NCBI RefSeq assembly: GCF_020404405.1 | Contig: NZ_JAIZDA010000001.1 | Location: forward strand, 310,001-374,000 | Reading direction: 5' to 3' | From: Novosphingobium sp. FKTRR1 | GTDB taxonomy: Bacteria; Pseudomonadota; Alphaproteobacteria; Sphingomonadales; Sphingomonadaceae | Length of the DNA stretch: 64,000 nucleotides | Shown: one piece after another, positions 47,674 through 56,837 of the stretch | Numbering within the stretch: position 1 is the stretch's first letter | Layout: every line of letters starts with the position of its first letter | Notes under the pieces: generated by a model | What the model saw: the letters and a program-made list of their open reading frames with translations, nothing else | Database searches by the model: none | Told to the model about the DNA's origin: nothing | Program-made: the position numbers and the translations under genes

Positions 47674-49080
47674 ATGCCAGCTCCCACCACGACCCCCGAA
47701 GCTGTCACGCCCGCCGTGGATGAGCCCAAGGATCTCGACGCGTTTCTTGGCGAGACCAAAACCCCGGCGTGGCACCGCTGGCTGCGGCTCGGCGGCATCG
47801 CGCTGGCGGTGGTGCTGGTGCTGCTCGGCCTGTGGTACTGGCTCAGCCCGGCCAAGACCGGTGGCTATGCGACCGCGCCGGTCGAACAGGGCAAGCTGAT
47901 GACGACGGTTTCAGCCACCGGCCGTCTGGCGCCGACCAATCAGGTGACCGTCGGCTCGCAGCTTTCCGGGTTGGTGACGACCGTGCTGGTCGATGTCAAC
48001 GACCGGGTCGTGGCGGGTCAGGCGCTGGCCGAGATCGACCCCTCGCAGCTTGATGACCAGATCCGCCAGGCCGAAGCGACACTGGGTGCCAACGCCGCGC
48101 AAGTGCAGCAGGCGCGCGCGACGCTGGCCCAATCGCAGGCACAACTGGCGCGGCTTGAGGACGTCTATCGCCTGTCGGGCGGCAAAGTGCCCTCGGGCAC
48201 CGAACTGCAAAGCGGACGGGCCGACGTACAACGCGCGGTCGCGGCGCTGGCGGTGGCGCAGGCCAACGTCAAGGCGCAGCAGGCCGTGCTGTCGCAAGCC
48301 AAAGTGCAGCGCGCCCGCGCGATCATCCGCTCGCCGGTTTCGGGCGTGGTGCTGGCCCGCCAGATCGACCCCGGCCAGACCGTGGCGGCATCGTTCAACA
48401 CGCCGACGCTGTTCGTGATCGCCGAGGATCTGGCCAAGATGAAGCTGGAAGTCTCGATCGACGAGGCCGATGTCGGCGCGGTCAAGGTCGGCCAGAAGGC
48501 CAGCTTCGGCGTCGATGCCTTTGTCGGCGAGCGCTTCCCGGCCCGCATCACCCGCGTCGATATCGGCTCTAACCTGACGGTATCGTCGGCCTCCTCGTCG
48601 TCGTCGTCATCGAGCACGACGACCTCGACCACCAGCGGGCAAGTGGTCTCCTATGCCGCCGACCTCAGCGTGGACAACACCGACTTGCGGCTGCGTCCGG
48701 GGATGACCGCAACCGCCGATATCGTCACGTCCGACCGCGACAACGTGCTGATGGTGCCCAATGCCGCCTTGCGCTTCACCCCGTCTGTCGGCTCGGGCAA
48801 GGCCAGCGGCGTTGCCGGTGCGCTCAAGTTCGGGCCGCCGCGCCTGTCGGGTGGCAGCGCCCAGCGCACCGCCACCGTCCGCCATGGCGCGCAACAGACG
48901 GTCTATGTCCAGAACGCGGACGGCGCCTTGCAGGCTGTCCAGATCACCACCGGCGACAGCAACGGCACCAAGACCGAAGTCATCGGCGGCGGGTTGAAGC
49001 CGGGCATGCAAGTGGTCACCGGCGAGCTTGCCAGCACCGCCGCCAGCCCGCGCAAGACCCCAACCCCGCCGGCCGGGTGA
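47674..49080 (+). CDS. MacA-like periplasmic adaptor (membrane fusion protein)
   Basis: 468 residues. A cytoplasmic N-tail of about 45 residues leads to one membrane anchor (GIALAVVLVLLGLWYWL), then a biotinyl-lipoyl-like domain (GRLAPTNQVTVGSQLSGLVTTVLVDVNDRVVAGQALAEID), a coiled-coil hairpin of about 100 residues with VQQARATLAQSQAQLARLEDVYR, and beta-barrel regions. A low-complexity run of Ser and Thr, about residues 304-322, interrupts the barrel. Together with the ABC proteins encoded next it builds a tripartite efflux pump; possible cargo includes macrolides, peptides or lipids, not decidable here. Confidence 0.9.
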   Translation: MPAPTTTPEAVTPAVDEPKDLDAFLGETKTPAWHRWLRLGGIALAVVLVLLGLWYWLSPAKTGGYATAPVEQGKLMTTVSATGRLAPTNQVTVGSQLSGLVTTVLVDVNDRVVAGQALAEIDPSQLDDQIRQAEATLGANAAQVQQARATLAQSQAQLARLEDVYRLSGGKVPSGTELQSGRADVQRAVAALAVAQANVKAQQAVLSQAKVQRARAIIRSPVSGVVLARQIDPGQTVAASFNTPTLFVIAEDLAKMKLEVSIDEADVGAVKVGQKASFGVDAFVGERFPARITRVDIGSNLTVSSASSSSSSSSTTTSTTSGQVVSYAADLSVDNTDLRLRPGMTATADIVTSDRDNVLMVPNAALRFTPSVGSGKASGVAGALKFGPPRLSGGSAQRTATVRHGAQQTVYVQNADGALQAVQITTGDSNGTKTEVIGGGLKPGMQVVTGELASTAASPRKTPTPPAG

Positions 49081-49083
49081 GCC

Positions 49084-49878
49084 ATGGCCCTGCAACCGCC
49101 CTCCAGCCCGCTGCCGCTTCAGCCGATCATTGAACTGCAAGGCGTGACCAAGACCTATGGCACCGGCCCGACCGCGTTTTCCGCGCTCAAGGGCATCGAC
49201 CTTGCCATTGCCGAGCGCGATTTCGTGGCGGTCATGGGCCCGTCGGGATCGGGCAAGTCGACGACGATGAACATCCTTGGCTGTCTGGATACACCGACCA
49301 CCGGCCGCTTCCTGTTCAAGGGGCATGAAGTGCAGGCGCTTGGCCGCGACCAGCGCGCGTTGCTGCGGCGGCGCTACCTTGGCTTCGTGTTTCAGGGGTT
49401 CAACCTGCTGGCGCGGACGAGCGCGCTGGAAAACGTCGAGCTGCCGCTGATCTATCGCGGCGATGAAAAGAAGACGCGGCGGCGCGATGCCATGGCCGCG
49501 CTGGACAAAGTCGGGCTGGCGCAATGGTGGAACCACACCCCGTCCGAACTGTCGGGCGGCCAGCAGCAGCGCGTGGCGATCGCCCGCGCGCTGGTCACCA
49601 ATCCGGCGGTGCTGCTGGCCGATGAGCCGACCGGCAACCTCGACACCGAACGCTCGATCGAGATCATGGAACTGCTCAACGGGCTGAACCGCGATCTTGG
49701 CATCACCGTGGTCATGGTCACGCACGAGCCGGAAATGGCCGCCTTTGCCCGCACCATCGTGCACTTCCGCGACGGGCTGGTCGCAAGCATCGAGCGGCAC
49801 GATCCCACCGCCACGATCGCGGCGGCCGATGCCGAAGTGAATGCCGCTGCCCACGCGACCGCGCCGGAGACCACCTGA
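49084..49878 (+). CDS. MacB-type ABC transporter, ATP-binding protein
   Basis: 264 residues with one ABC ATPase domain: Walker A GPSGSGKST, Q-loop in GFVFQGFNLLARTSALENVELPL, signature LSGGQQQRVAIARAL, Walker B LLADEPTGNLD and the H-loop in VMVTHEPEMA. This is the lipoprotein/macrolide exporter (LolD/MacB) class. In MacB of enterobacteria ATPase and permease are fused; here they are separate genes, as in YknY/YknZ. The stop codon abuts the permease start at 49879. Confidence 0.94.
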   Translation: MALQPPSSPLPLQPIIELQGVTKTYGTGPTAFSALKGIDLAIAERDFVAVMGPSGSGKSTTMNILGCLDTPTTGRFLFKGHEVQALGRDQRALLRRRYLGFVFQGFNLLARTSALENVELPLIYRGDEKKTRRRDAMAALDKVGLAQWWNHTPSELSGGQQQRVAIARALVTNPAVLLADEPTGNLDTERSIEIMELLNGLNRDLGITVVMVTHEPEMAAFARTIVHFRDGLVASIERHDPTATIAAADAEVNAAAHATAPETT

Positions 49879-51087
49879 ATGCTCGGGACCACCATCCTGC
49901 TGGCGATGCGCTCGATCACGCGGCACCTGCTGCGCTCGTTCCTGACGACGCTGGGCATCGTCATCGGGGTGGCTGCGGTGGTCGCCATGGTCACGCTGGG
50001 CGAGGCGACGACCGCTGCCATCAGCAAGCAGATCTCGGCGCTGGGCACCAACGTGCTGCTGGTCCGTCCGGGGCAAGGCTTCGGGCGCGGCGGCGGCGGC
50101 GAGCGGCCGCAGGACTTCAAGCCCGATGACCTGATCGCCATCCGCGACCAGATCGGCGGGGTCAAGGCCGTGGCAGCGCAAGCGCAATCGAGCGCCACCG
50201 CGATCTACGAAGGCGCCAACTGGTCGACCACGATCAACGGCACCACCAACAGCTATTTTCAGGTCCAGCCCTGGCCGCTGGCTTCGGGACGGCTGTTCAC
50301 CCCGACCGAGGAAGGCGCGGGCAAGGCGGTCTGCCTGATCGGCAACACCGTGCGAACCCGCCTGTTCCGCGAGCGCGACCCGGTGGGCCTGCGCTTTCGC
50401 GTCGGCAGCGTCAGTTGTGACGTGATCGGCGTGCTCTCGACCAAAGGGCAGGCAGGCTTTGGCGGCGATCAGGATGACGTGGTGATCATGCCGCTCAAGA
50501 CCGTGCAGCGCCGCTTTACCGGAAGCACCGACTTGCGCTCGATCATGGTCGGGGTCGATACCGACTGGTCGACCACGCAAGTGCAGAACGCGATCATCCG
50601 CCTGCTGCGCGAACGCCGCAAGATCACCGTGGGCAAGGACGACGATTTCAACATCTTCGACACCAAGCAGATTTCCGACACGCTGACCGGCACCACCACG
50701 CTGCTGACGCGGATCGTGGCGGCGGTGGCGGGGATCAGTCTGGTCGTCGGCGGGATCGGCATCATGAACATCATGCTCGTCTCGGTGACCGAGCGGACGC
50801 GCGAGATCGGCATCCGCCTTGCCATCGGCGCGGTCGCCAGCGAAGTGCTGCTGCAGTTTCTGGTCGAGGCGATCGTGCTGTCGTGCCTTGGCGGGGTGAT
50901 CGGGCTGGTGCTGGCGCAACTGGTGATCGCCATCGCCACCCCGCTGATGCAGGTGCCCTATATCTTTGATACCGAGATCAACGTGTTCGCGTTCGGCATC
51001 TCGGCGCTGATCGGGGTGGTGTTCGGCTATTTCCCCGCCCGCCGCGCCGCCTCGCTCGACCCGATCGAGGCGCTGCGGCACGAGTGA
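49879..51087 (+). CDS. MacB-type ABC transporter, permease
   Basis: 402 residues. One N-terminal membrane helix (LRSFLTTLGIVIGVAAVVAMVTLGEA) is followed by a large periplasmic MacB_PCD domain and three C-terminal helices of the FtsX fold (ISLVVGGIGIMNIMLVSVTERTREIGIRLAIGA, VLSCLGGVIGLVLAQL and the last before FPARRAASLDPIEALRHE). This is the mechanotransmission permease type VII ABC fold, coupling ATP use to expulsion of substrates from the periplasm through the outer-membrane channel. It ends the four-gene efflux operon and converges with regA. Confidence 0.94.
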   Translation: MLGTTILLAMRSITRHLLRSFLTTLGIVIGVAAVVAMVTLGEATTAAISKQISALGTNVLLVRPGQGFGRGGGGERPQDFKPDDLIAIRDQIGGVKAVAAQAQSSATAIYEGANWSTTINGTTNSYFQVQPWPLASGRLFTPTEEGAGKAVCLIGNTVRTRLFRERDPVGLRFRVGSVSCDVIGVLSTKGQAGFGGDQDDVVIMPLKTVQRRFTGSTDLRSIMVGVDTDWSTTQVQNAIIRLLRERRKITVGKDDDFNIFDTKQISDTLTGTTTLLTRIVAAVAGISLVVGGIGIMNIMLVSVTERTREIGIRLAIGAVASEVLLQFLVEAIVLSCLGGVIGLVLAQLVIAIATPLMQVPYIFDTEINVFAFGISALIGVVFGYFPARRAASLDPIEALRHE

Positions 51088-51102
51088 GGCCACAGATGCC
51101 GG

Positions 51103-51140
51103 TTCAGGCGCCCCCAGTTCAGGCGCCCCGGTTCAGGCGC
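51103..51140 (-). repeat. Three repeats with extra stops after regA
   Basis: TTCAGGCGCC occurs at 51103-51112 and 51119-51128, and a 9-bp TTCAGGCGC at 51132-51140. On the minus strand each reads as GGCGCCTGAA with a TGA, immediately downstream of the regA stop at 51142-51144. The array fills the gap to the convergent efflux permease gene. Confidence 0.75.
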
Positions 51141-51141
51141 T

Positions 51142-51693
51142 TCAGTTCAATTGCCGCTTCTCGAGTTTGCGCGCCAGTGTGCGGCGGTGCATGCCCAGTC
51201 GGCGCGCGGCTTCCGATATGTTGAAGTCGCATTCGGCCAGCGTGGTGTGGATATATTCCCACTCCACCGTCTTGATCGAGCTTTTGCGCCCCTCCAGCGG
51301 GACGGTGGGATCGCCCGCGTGGCGGCCGAAGGCTTCCTCGATATCGTCGGTATTGGCCGGTTTGGCGAGGTAGTGGGCCGCGCCCAGCTTGATCGCCTCG
51401 ACCGCGGTGGCGATGCTGGCAAAGCCCGTCAGCACCACGATCCGCGTGTCGGGATCGCGCTCGTGCAGCATGTGCACGCACGTGAGGCCCGAAGCGGTGC
51501 CAAGCTTCAGATCGACCACGGCATAGGCGAAATCCTGCGCCGCCAGCAGCGCTTCCAATGCCTCGGGGCTGGCCGCCTGCCGCACCGCATAGCCGCGCTT
51601 TTCAAAGCTGCGCGCCAAAGTCCGGGCAAACGCCGGGTCATCCTCGACGATGACGAGTTGCGGCCTATCTGGATCGATATGGTCTGGTTCCAT
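51142..51693 (-). CDS. regA: RegA/PrrA/ActR-type redox response regulator
   Basis: 183 residues. Receiver domain with phospho-acceptor D61 (YAVVDLKLGTASG), acidic pair in VIVEDDPAF, conserved Thr in VLTGFAS and Lys in LAKPANTDD. A linker leads to the Fis-type DNA-binding helix-turn-helix NISEAARRLGMHRRTLARKLEKR, the unmistakable RegA/PrrA/ActR C-terminus. It is a global regulator of respiration and redox genes. The start overlaps the regB stop (TGATG). It closes the cyo-surf1-regB-regA operon. Confidence 0.94.
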   Translation of the reverse strand: MEPDHIDPDRPQLVIVEDDPAFARTLARSFEKRGYAVRQAASPEALEALLAAQDFAYAVVDLKLGTASGLTCVHMLHERDPDTRIVVLTGFASIATAVEAIKLGAAHYLAKPANTDDIEEAFGRHAGDPTVPLEGRKSSIKTVEWEYIHTTLAECDFNISEAARRLGMHRRTLARKLEKRQLN

Positions 51694-52997
51694 CAGGACG
51701 TACCTTCCCGCTTGCGTTCGGGCACGGCCAGCGCGGCCAGCGGGATCGTCAGCCGCACCAGCGCGCCGCCGTGCGGACGGTTGGCGACCGTGACCCGGCC
51801 GCCCAGCTTGCGCAACACGTTGACCACCAGAAACAGCCCCAGCCCGCCGCCGGGCCGTCCTTTGGTCGAAGCATAGGGCCGCCCGAACGTATCGAGCATC
51901 TCGGCCGTGAAGCCGGGTCCGCGATCGGTCACCTCGATCACCAGTTCGCTGTCGGCCAGACTGGCCTCGATCCACACTTCGGCGGGCGAGACTTCGAGCG
52001 CGTTGTCCACGACGTTGCCGATCACCTGCCGCAGCGCCGGATCGGAGACGATCGACAGGTCGCTGTCGATGCGGTTGCGCAAGGCTACCGCGCCATTGCT
52101 GCGCGCGGCCCATTCGCGGGCGATATCGCGCACGAAAGTGTCGAGCCGGGTAATCGTCGGGTTCTCGCCCCGCGCCTCGCCCGCCGACAACAGGATGCCC
52201 GAGACGATCGACTTGCAGCGCTGCAGTTCGGTTTCCATGTCGGCCAGTTCGGCGGCCATGTCGGTATCGGCGGCGATGGCGGGATGGCGCAACCAGTCGC
52301 GCACCAGCACCGACATCGTCGACAAGGGCGTGCCCAGTTCATGTGCCGCGCCCGACGCGAGCAGGCCCATGCGCACGATGTGGTCCTCTTCGGCCGCCTG
52401 CTGGCGCAGCTTGGCCAAGGCCGTATCGCTTTGCCGCCGGTTGCGGTCGATGCGGATGACGAAGAACACCAGCAGCACCGCGATCAGCAGGAAGCACACG
52501 AAGCTGCCGGTCAGATAGAGATCGAGCGGCGCACCGGCATGCACCGGCGGCAGCGCCAGCGGCTGGTAGTCGAAGCTCAACAGCACCACGCACAGCACCG
52601 CGATGGCCGCCACGATCCAGCTCCAGTCGGGCGGCAGCAGGATCGCGCCGATGACGATCTGCAGCAGGAACAGGAAGGTGAACGGATTGGTCACGCCCCC
52701 GCTGAAATGGAGTTGCCAGGTCAGCGCCAATACGTCGAGCATCAGCGCGCCAAGCAATTCGACATAAGTATAGCCCTGCCGCTCGCGCCCCATCACTTGC
52801 GTGGACAAATTGACGATGGCCAGCAGCACCGGCACCGAAACGAGCTGCGCCAGCGGCAGGCCGATGCCCATGAAGCGCGCGGCGATCCAGATCGTCAGCA
52901 ACTGTCCGACCACCGCCATCCAGCGCAACTGCACCAGCAGCACCATGTTGCGCGCGCTGGCAGGCGGATAGAGCAGACGGGAGCCGGGCTTGTTCAT
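51693..52997 (-). CDS. regB: RegB/PrrB-type redox sensor histidine kinase
   Basis: 434 residues. Six membrane helices fill residues about 20-190 and contain the quinone-sensing heptad GGVTNPF at 100-106. The H-box has H219 in ASGAAHELGTPLST, and the redox cysteine typical of RegB is C261 in LQRCKSIVSGIL. The ATPase core follows (RQVIGNVVDNALEVSP, VTDRGPGFT, GGGLGLFLVVNVL). RegB autophosphorylates when the quinone pool is reduced and passes phosphate to RegA. Being encoded behind the ubiquinol oxidase genes, it would sense the pool that this oxidase empties. The start overlaps the surf1 stop by 4 nt. Confidence 0.94.
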   Translation of the reverse strand: MNKPGSRLLYPPASARNMVLLVQLRWMAVVGQLLTIWIAARFMGIGLPLAQLVSVPVLLAIVNLSTQVMGRERQGYTYVELLGALMLDVLALTWQLHFSGGVTNPFTFLFLLQIVIGAILLPPDWSWIVAAIAVLCVVLLSFDYQPLALPPVHAGAPLDLYLTGSFVCFLLIAVLLVFFVIRIDRNRRQSDTALAKLRQQAAEEDHIVRMGLLASGAAHELGTPLSTMSVLVRDWLRHPAIAADTDMAAELADMETELQRCKSIVSGILLSAGEARGENPTITRLDTFVRDIAREWAARSNGAVALRNRIDSDLSIVSDPALRQVIGNVVDNALEVSPAEVWIEASLADSELVIEVTDRGPGFTAEMLDTFGRPYASTKGRPGGGLGLFLVVNVLRKLGGRVTVANRPHGGALVRLTIPLAALAVPERKREGTS

Positions 52998-53755
52998 GAT
53001 CGACGGCGCCATAGCACGACTGCCAGCCCCGCGCACAGCAGCGCCATGGTGAACCACGTCAGCGCATAGCCAAGGTGGTTGTTCGGGAAGGCGATCACGG
53101 TCAGGCCGGGCACCGGCTCGGCCGGATCGCTGGACGGCGGCACAAGGCCCTGCGCATCGATGAACAGGCGCGGATCGGCCTGAACCCCGCGTTTGGCGGC
53201 AATGGCGGCGATGTCGCGCGCATACCAGCGGTCGAGCGCGGGCCGGTTGGCGCGCAGCAAGGTGCCGTGCGGCTCGGTCAGGCGCAGCAGGCCGATGACC
53301 GTGACCTGTCCCTGTCCCTGGCCCTGGCCCTGGCCCTGGCCCTGGCCTTGGCTGAGGCCCACGCGGCGGCGCTGGTCGGCCACTTTGCTGCCCACCGGCA
53401 CGAAGCCGCGATTGACGAAATAGGCCCTGCCCTGTTCGGTGCGCAGCGGAACCAGCACCCAGTATCCGCTGCCCAGCGCCGACGTGCCGGTGACGAGCGT
53501 CGTCCCTGCCGGATCGAACCGCCCTTGCAGCGTGACCCGGCGATAGGCCAGCGCATCGAGCGAGCCGGACGGCAGGCGGCTCACCGGCAGCGGGGCGGCC
53601 TGCGTGGCGGCGTCGACGCGGGCGATCAGCGCCTCTTTCCATGCCAGCCGCTGCACCTGCCACACGCCCAGCGCCACGAACACCGGCACCAGCAGCGCCA
53701 GCAGAGCGATGGGCAGGCTGGCGCGCCGAGCGGGGAGCGCGCGCTCCCCGTTCAT
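52994..53755 (-). CDS. SURF1-family oxidase assembly protein
   Basis: 253 residues with one membrane helix near each end (IALLALLVPVFVALGVWQVQRLAWKE and ALTWFTMALLCAGLAVVLWRRR), the SURF1 topology. Family markers are GVWQVQRLAWKEALI, YRRVTLQGRFDP, YWVLVPLRTEQGRAYFVNRGFVP and FPNNHLGYALTWF. It assists haem insertion into haem-copper oxidases, fitting its place directly after cyoD. Its periplasmic region carries about seven Gln-Gly dipeptides encoded by hexamer repeats. The ATG at 53755 is 2 nt after the cyoD stop; a longer start at 53830 overlaps cyoD. Confidence 0.9.
   Translation of the reverse strand: MNGERALPARRASLPIALLALLVPVFVALGVWQVQRLAWKEALIARVDAATQAAPLPVSRLPSGSLDALAYRRVTLQGRFDPAGTTLVTGTSALGSGYWVLVPLRTEQGRAYFVNRGFVPVGSKVADQRRRVGLSQGQGQGQGQGQGQGQVTVIGLLRLTEPHGTLLRANRPALDRWYARDIAAIAAKRGVQADPRLFIDAQGLVPPSSDPAEPVPGLTVIAFPNNHLGYALTWFTMALLCAGLAVVLWRRRS
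53305..53352 (-). repeat. Eight hexanucleotide repeats inside the SURF1 gene
   Basis: Eight tandem 6-bp units: CCTGTC twice, CCTGGC five times, CTTGGC once. On the coding strand they read as repeated CAGGGC-like units giving Gln-Gly. Multiples of six keep the frame, so copy-number change would alter length but not inactivate the protein. Confidence 0.92.
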
Positions 53756-53757
53756 GG

Positions 53758-54150
53758 TCAAGGCAGCGCGTCCGCCTGATGCGCGGTCATCTGCGGCATC
53801 ATGTTGTGGTTGAGGTGGTACATCACCCACAGCGACCCGGTCAGCGCGATCACGATGACGATGATCGTGAAGATCAGCGCCAGCAGGTTCCAGCCGCCTT
53901 CGGCCTTGGCGTTCATGTGCAGGAAGAAGATCATGTGGACGATCACTTGCGCCACCGCGAACAGCGCGATGGTCAGCGCGGTCAGGGTCTTGTCGCCCAG
54001 TGCGCCGGTCATCACCAGCCAGAACGGGATCGCGGTCAGCACCACCGAGGCGATGAAGCCGGTGGCATATTCGCGCAACGACACATGCGGCGCGTCGATG
54101 CCGTGGCCGGTGTCGTGATGCAGGTCGTGTGCTTCGTGTGCAGCGCTCAT
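53758..54150 (-). CDS. cyoD: Cytochrome bo3-type ubiquinol oxidase subunit IV
   Basis: 130 residues with three membrane helices ([60 protein letters not shown]), matching CyoD. The N-terminal tail is His- and Asp-rich. It supports assembly of the haem-copper quinol oxidase. The ATG at 54150 overlaps the cyoC stop by 4 nt and a further surf1 gene follows after 2 nt. Its length is slightly greater than the enterobacterial CyoD because of the tail. Confidence 0.92.
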   Translation of the reverse strand: MSAAHEAHDLHHDTGHGIDAPHVSLREYATGFIASVVLTAIPFWLVMTGALGDKTLTALTIALFAVAQVIVHMIFFLHMNAKAEGGWNLLALIFTIIVIVIALTGSLWVMYHLNHNMMPQMTAHQADALP

Positions 54151-54794
54151 CGCACCATTCCCATCAGGTAGACAAAGGTGAACACGCCGATCCAGATCAC
54201 GTCGAGGAAGTGCCAGAACATCGACAGGCACAGGATGCGGCGGCGGTTGGCATCGCACAGGCCGCGCTGGCCGATCTGCACCAGCAGCACCGCCAGCCAG
54301 ACCAGCCCGAACGTCACATGCAGCCCGTGCGTCCCAACCAGCGTGAAGAACGCCGACAGGAAGGCGCTGCGTTGCGGGGTGGCGCCCTCGGCGATGAGGT
54401 GCGAGAACTCGTACAGTTCGATCGACAGGAACGCTGCGCCGAACAGCGCGGTCGCAATCAGCCAGCCGATGACCGGGCCCTTGGTGCCGCGCTGCATCGC
54501 CAGCATCGCAAAGCCATAGGTCATCGACGAGAACAGCAGCATCGCGGTGTTTAGCGCGACCAGCGGCAGGTCGAACAGATCCTTCGGCCCCGGCCCTGCG
54601 GCAAAGTTGCCGCCCAGCACGCCGAACGCGGCAAACAGCATCGCGAAGATGAGGCAGTCGCTCATCAGGTAGATCCAGAAGCCCAGCAGCGTGCTGCCGC
54701 CTTCGGGATGGTCGTGTTCGTTCAGGTCATAGTAGCCGGCCGTCAAGGTCGCGCCGCTGAGCGAGGCGGGAAGCGGTTGCTGCGGAGTGCTCAT
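54147..54794 (-). CDS. cyoC: Cytochrome bo3-type ubiquinol oxidase subunit III
   Basis: 215 residues with five membrane helices. Sequence markers include [68 protein letters not shown] and the end [23 protein letters not shown], the heme-copper oxidase subunit III pattern of the CyoC class. It lies between cyoB and cyoD with 4-nt overlaps on both sides, giving a co-translated complex. Confidence 0.95.
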   Translation of the reverse strand: MSTPQQPLPASLSGATLTAGYYDLNEHDHPEGGSTLLGFWIYLMSDCLIFAMLFAAFGVLGGNFAAGPGPKDLFDLPLVALNTAMLLFSSMTYGFAMLAMQRGTKGPVIGWLIATALFGAAFLSIELYEFSHLIAEGATPQRSAFLSAFFTLVGTHGLHVTFGLVWLAVLLVQIGQRGLCDANRRRILCLSMFWHFLDVIWIGVFTFVYLMGMVR

Positions 54795-56806
54795 GCGCTG
54801 GCTCCCTGATGCGCGGCGAGTTGGCGGGTGCGCTGCGCCTCGGTCGCGGCGACGGTCTCGGCCGGGATGTGATAGGCGCGGTCATAGTTGAAGGTATGCG
54901 CGATCGCGGTGATCAGCAGCCCGGCAAAGCCGACGATGGCCAGCCACCAGATGTGCCAGATCATCGCGAACCCGAAGATCAGGCTGATGCCCGACAGGAT
55001 CACGCCCGCTCCGGTGTTGCGCGGCATGTGGATCGGCCGGAAGCCATCGAGCGGACGCACCACGCCCAGCCGCTTCATGTCGGCCCAGGCGTCAAGATCG
55101 TGGGCGATCGGCGTGAACGCGAAGTTGTAGGCGGGCGGCGGCGAGCTGGTCGCCCATTCCAGCGTGCGCGCGTTCCACGGATCGCCGGTCTCGTCGCGGT
55201 TCTGGTCGCGCCGCATGATCGACACGCCGTACTGCACCAGCATCGCCGCGATCCCGCCTGCGATCATGAACGCACCGATGGCGGCGATCACGAACCAGAT
55301 CTGCAAGCTGGGATCGTCGAACACCCGCATCCGCCGCGTCACGCCCATCAGGCCCATCACATAGAGCGGGCTGAACGCCAGCCAGAAGCCGGGCACCCAC
55401 AGCCAGAAGCTGACTTTGCCCCAGAACGGTTCCAGCTTGAAGCCGAACGCCTTGGGCCACCAGTAGTTGATCGCGGCAAACACCCCGAACACCACCCCGC
55501 CGATGATCACGTTGTGGAAGTGCGCGATCAGGAACAGCGAATTGTGCAACACGAAGTCGGCAGGCGGCACCGCCAGCAGAACCCCGGTCATCCCGCCGAT
55601 CACGAACGTCAGCATGAACGCCACCGTCCACATCATCGGCAGGTCATAGCGGATGCGCGCGCGGTACATCGTGAACATCCAGTTGAACAGCTTGGCCCCG
55701 GTGGGGATCGAGATCACCATCGTGGTGATGCCGAAGAAGCTGTTGACGCTGGCGCCCGAACCCATCGTGAAGAAGTGGTGCAGCCACACGACATAGGACA
55801 GGATGGTGATGACCACCGTGGCATAGACCATCGAGCTGTAGCCGAACAGGCGCTTGCCGCAGAACGTGGCGGTGACTTCGGAAAACACGCCAAAGATCGG
55901 CAGCACCAGAATGTAGACCTCGGGGTGGCCCCAGATCCAGATCAGGTTGACGTACATCATCGGGCTGCCGCCCAGATCGTTGGTGAAGAAGTTGGTGCCG
56001 ACATAGCGGTCAAGGCTGAGCAGCACGAGCACCGCGGTCAGCACCGGGAACGAGGCGACGATCAGCACGTTGGTGCACAGCGAGGTCCAGGTGAAGATCG
56101 GCATCTTCATCAGCGACATGCCCGGCGCGCGCATCTTGACGATGGTGGCGATCAGGTTGATCCCCGAAAGCGTCGTGCCCACCCCCGCGATCTGCAGCGC
56201 CCAGATGTAATAGTCGACGCCCACGCCCGGACTATAGGCCAGCCCCGACAGCGGCGGATAGGCCAGCCAGCCGGTCGCCGCGAACTCACCGATGAACAGC
56301 GAGGCCATGACCAGCACCGCACCCGCCGTCGTCATCCAGAAGCTGAAGTTGTTGAGGAACGGGAACGACACGTCGCGCGCGCCGATCTGCAGCGGCACCA
56401 CGAAGTTCATCAGGCCGGTGACGAACGGCATCGCCACGAAGAAGATCATGATCACCCCGTGCGCGGTGAACACCTGATCGTAGTGGTGCGCGGTCAGATA
56501 GCCTTCCGAACCGTTGAACGCGATGGCCTGCTGGATGCGCATCATGATGGCATCGGCAAAGCCGCGCAGGAACATCACCAGCCCCAGCACCATGTACATC
56601 ACGCCGATCTTCTTGTGATCGACGCTGGTGAACCATTCCTTCCATAAATATGTCCACAGGCGGAACCAGGTAAGCGCAGCCACCAGCGTAAGCCCGCCCA
56701 GCGCCACCATGGCGAAAGTCGCCAGAATGATCGGCTCGTGCAGCGGCAGCGCGTCGAGCGAGAGCCGTCCCATCAGGAACGACCAGGTTTGATCGGATGA
56801 AGTCAT
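54791..56806 (-). CDS. cyoB: Cytochrome bo3-type ubiquinol oxidase subunit I
   Basis: 671 residues, about 15 membrane helices. It binds low-spin haem, high-spin haem and CuB. Visible ligand motifs are [17 protein letters not shown] (low-spin haem His), [17 protein letters not shown] (CuB His cross-linked to Tyr), HHFFTMG (CuB pair) and [14 protein letters not shown] (haem ligands). It reduces oxygen to water with electrons from ubiquinol and pumps protons. I chose the ATG giving [15 protein letters not shown] at 56806. It lies 31 nt after cyoA. Confidence 0.97.
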   Translation of the reverse strand: MTSSDQTWSFLMGRLSLDALPLHEPIILATFAMVALGGLTLVAALTWFRLWTYLWKEWFTSVDHKKIGVMYMVLGLVMFLRGFADAIMMRIQQAIAFNGSEGYLTAHHYDQVFTAHGVIMIFFVAMPFVTGLMNFVVPLQIGARDVSFPFLNNFSFWMTTAGAVLVMASLFIGEFAATGWLAYPPLSGLAYSPGVGVDYYIWALQIAGVGTTLSGINLIATIVKMRAPGMSLMKMPIFTWTSLCTNVLIVASFPVLTAVLVLLSLDRYVGTNFFTNDLGGSPMMYVNLIWIWGHPEVYILVLPIFGVFSEVTATFCGKRLFGYSSMVYATVVITILSYVVWLHHFFTMGSGASVNSFFGITTMVISIPTGAKLFNWMFTMYRARIRYDLPMMWTVAFMLTFVIGGMTGVLLAVPPADFVLHNSLFLIAHFHNVIIGGVVFGVFAAINYWWPKAFGFKLEPFWGKVSFWLWVPGFWLAFSPLYVMGLMGVTRRMRVFDDPSLQIWFVIAAIGAFMIAGGIAAMLVQYGVSIMRRDQNRDETGDPWNARTLEWATSSPPPAYNFAFTPIAHDLDAWADMKRLGVVRPLDGFRPIHMPRNTGAGVILSGISLIFGFAMIWHIWWLAIVGFAGLLITAIAHTFNYDRAYHIPAETVAATEAQRTRQLAAHQGASA

Positions 56807-56837
56807 GACACTTGGCCTGAAAAGGGGAGATGGGGGA

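Noticed and set aside
48607..51093. Minus-strand open frame of 828 codons opposite the MacA/MacB genes
   Set aside because: Antisense shadow spanning three well-supported genes.
53305..53352. Phase-variable on/off switch in the SURF1 gene
   Set aside because: The unit is 6 bp, so copy-number change cannot shift the frame.
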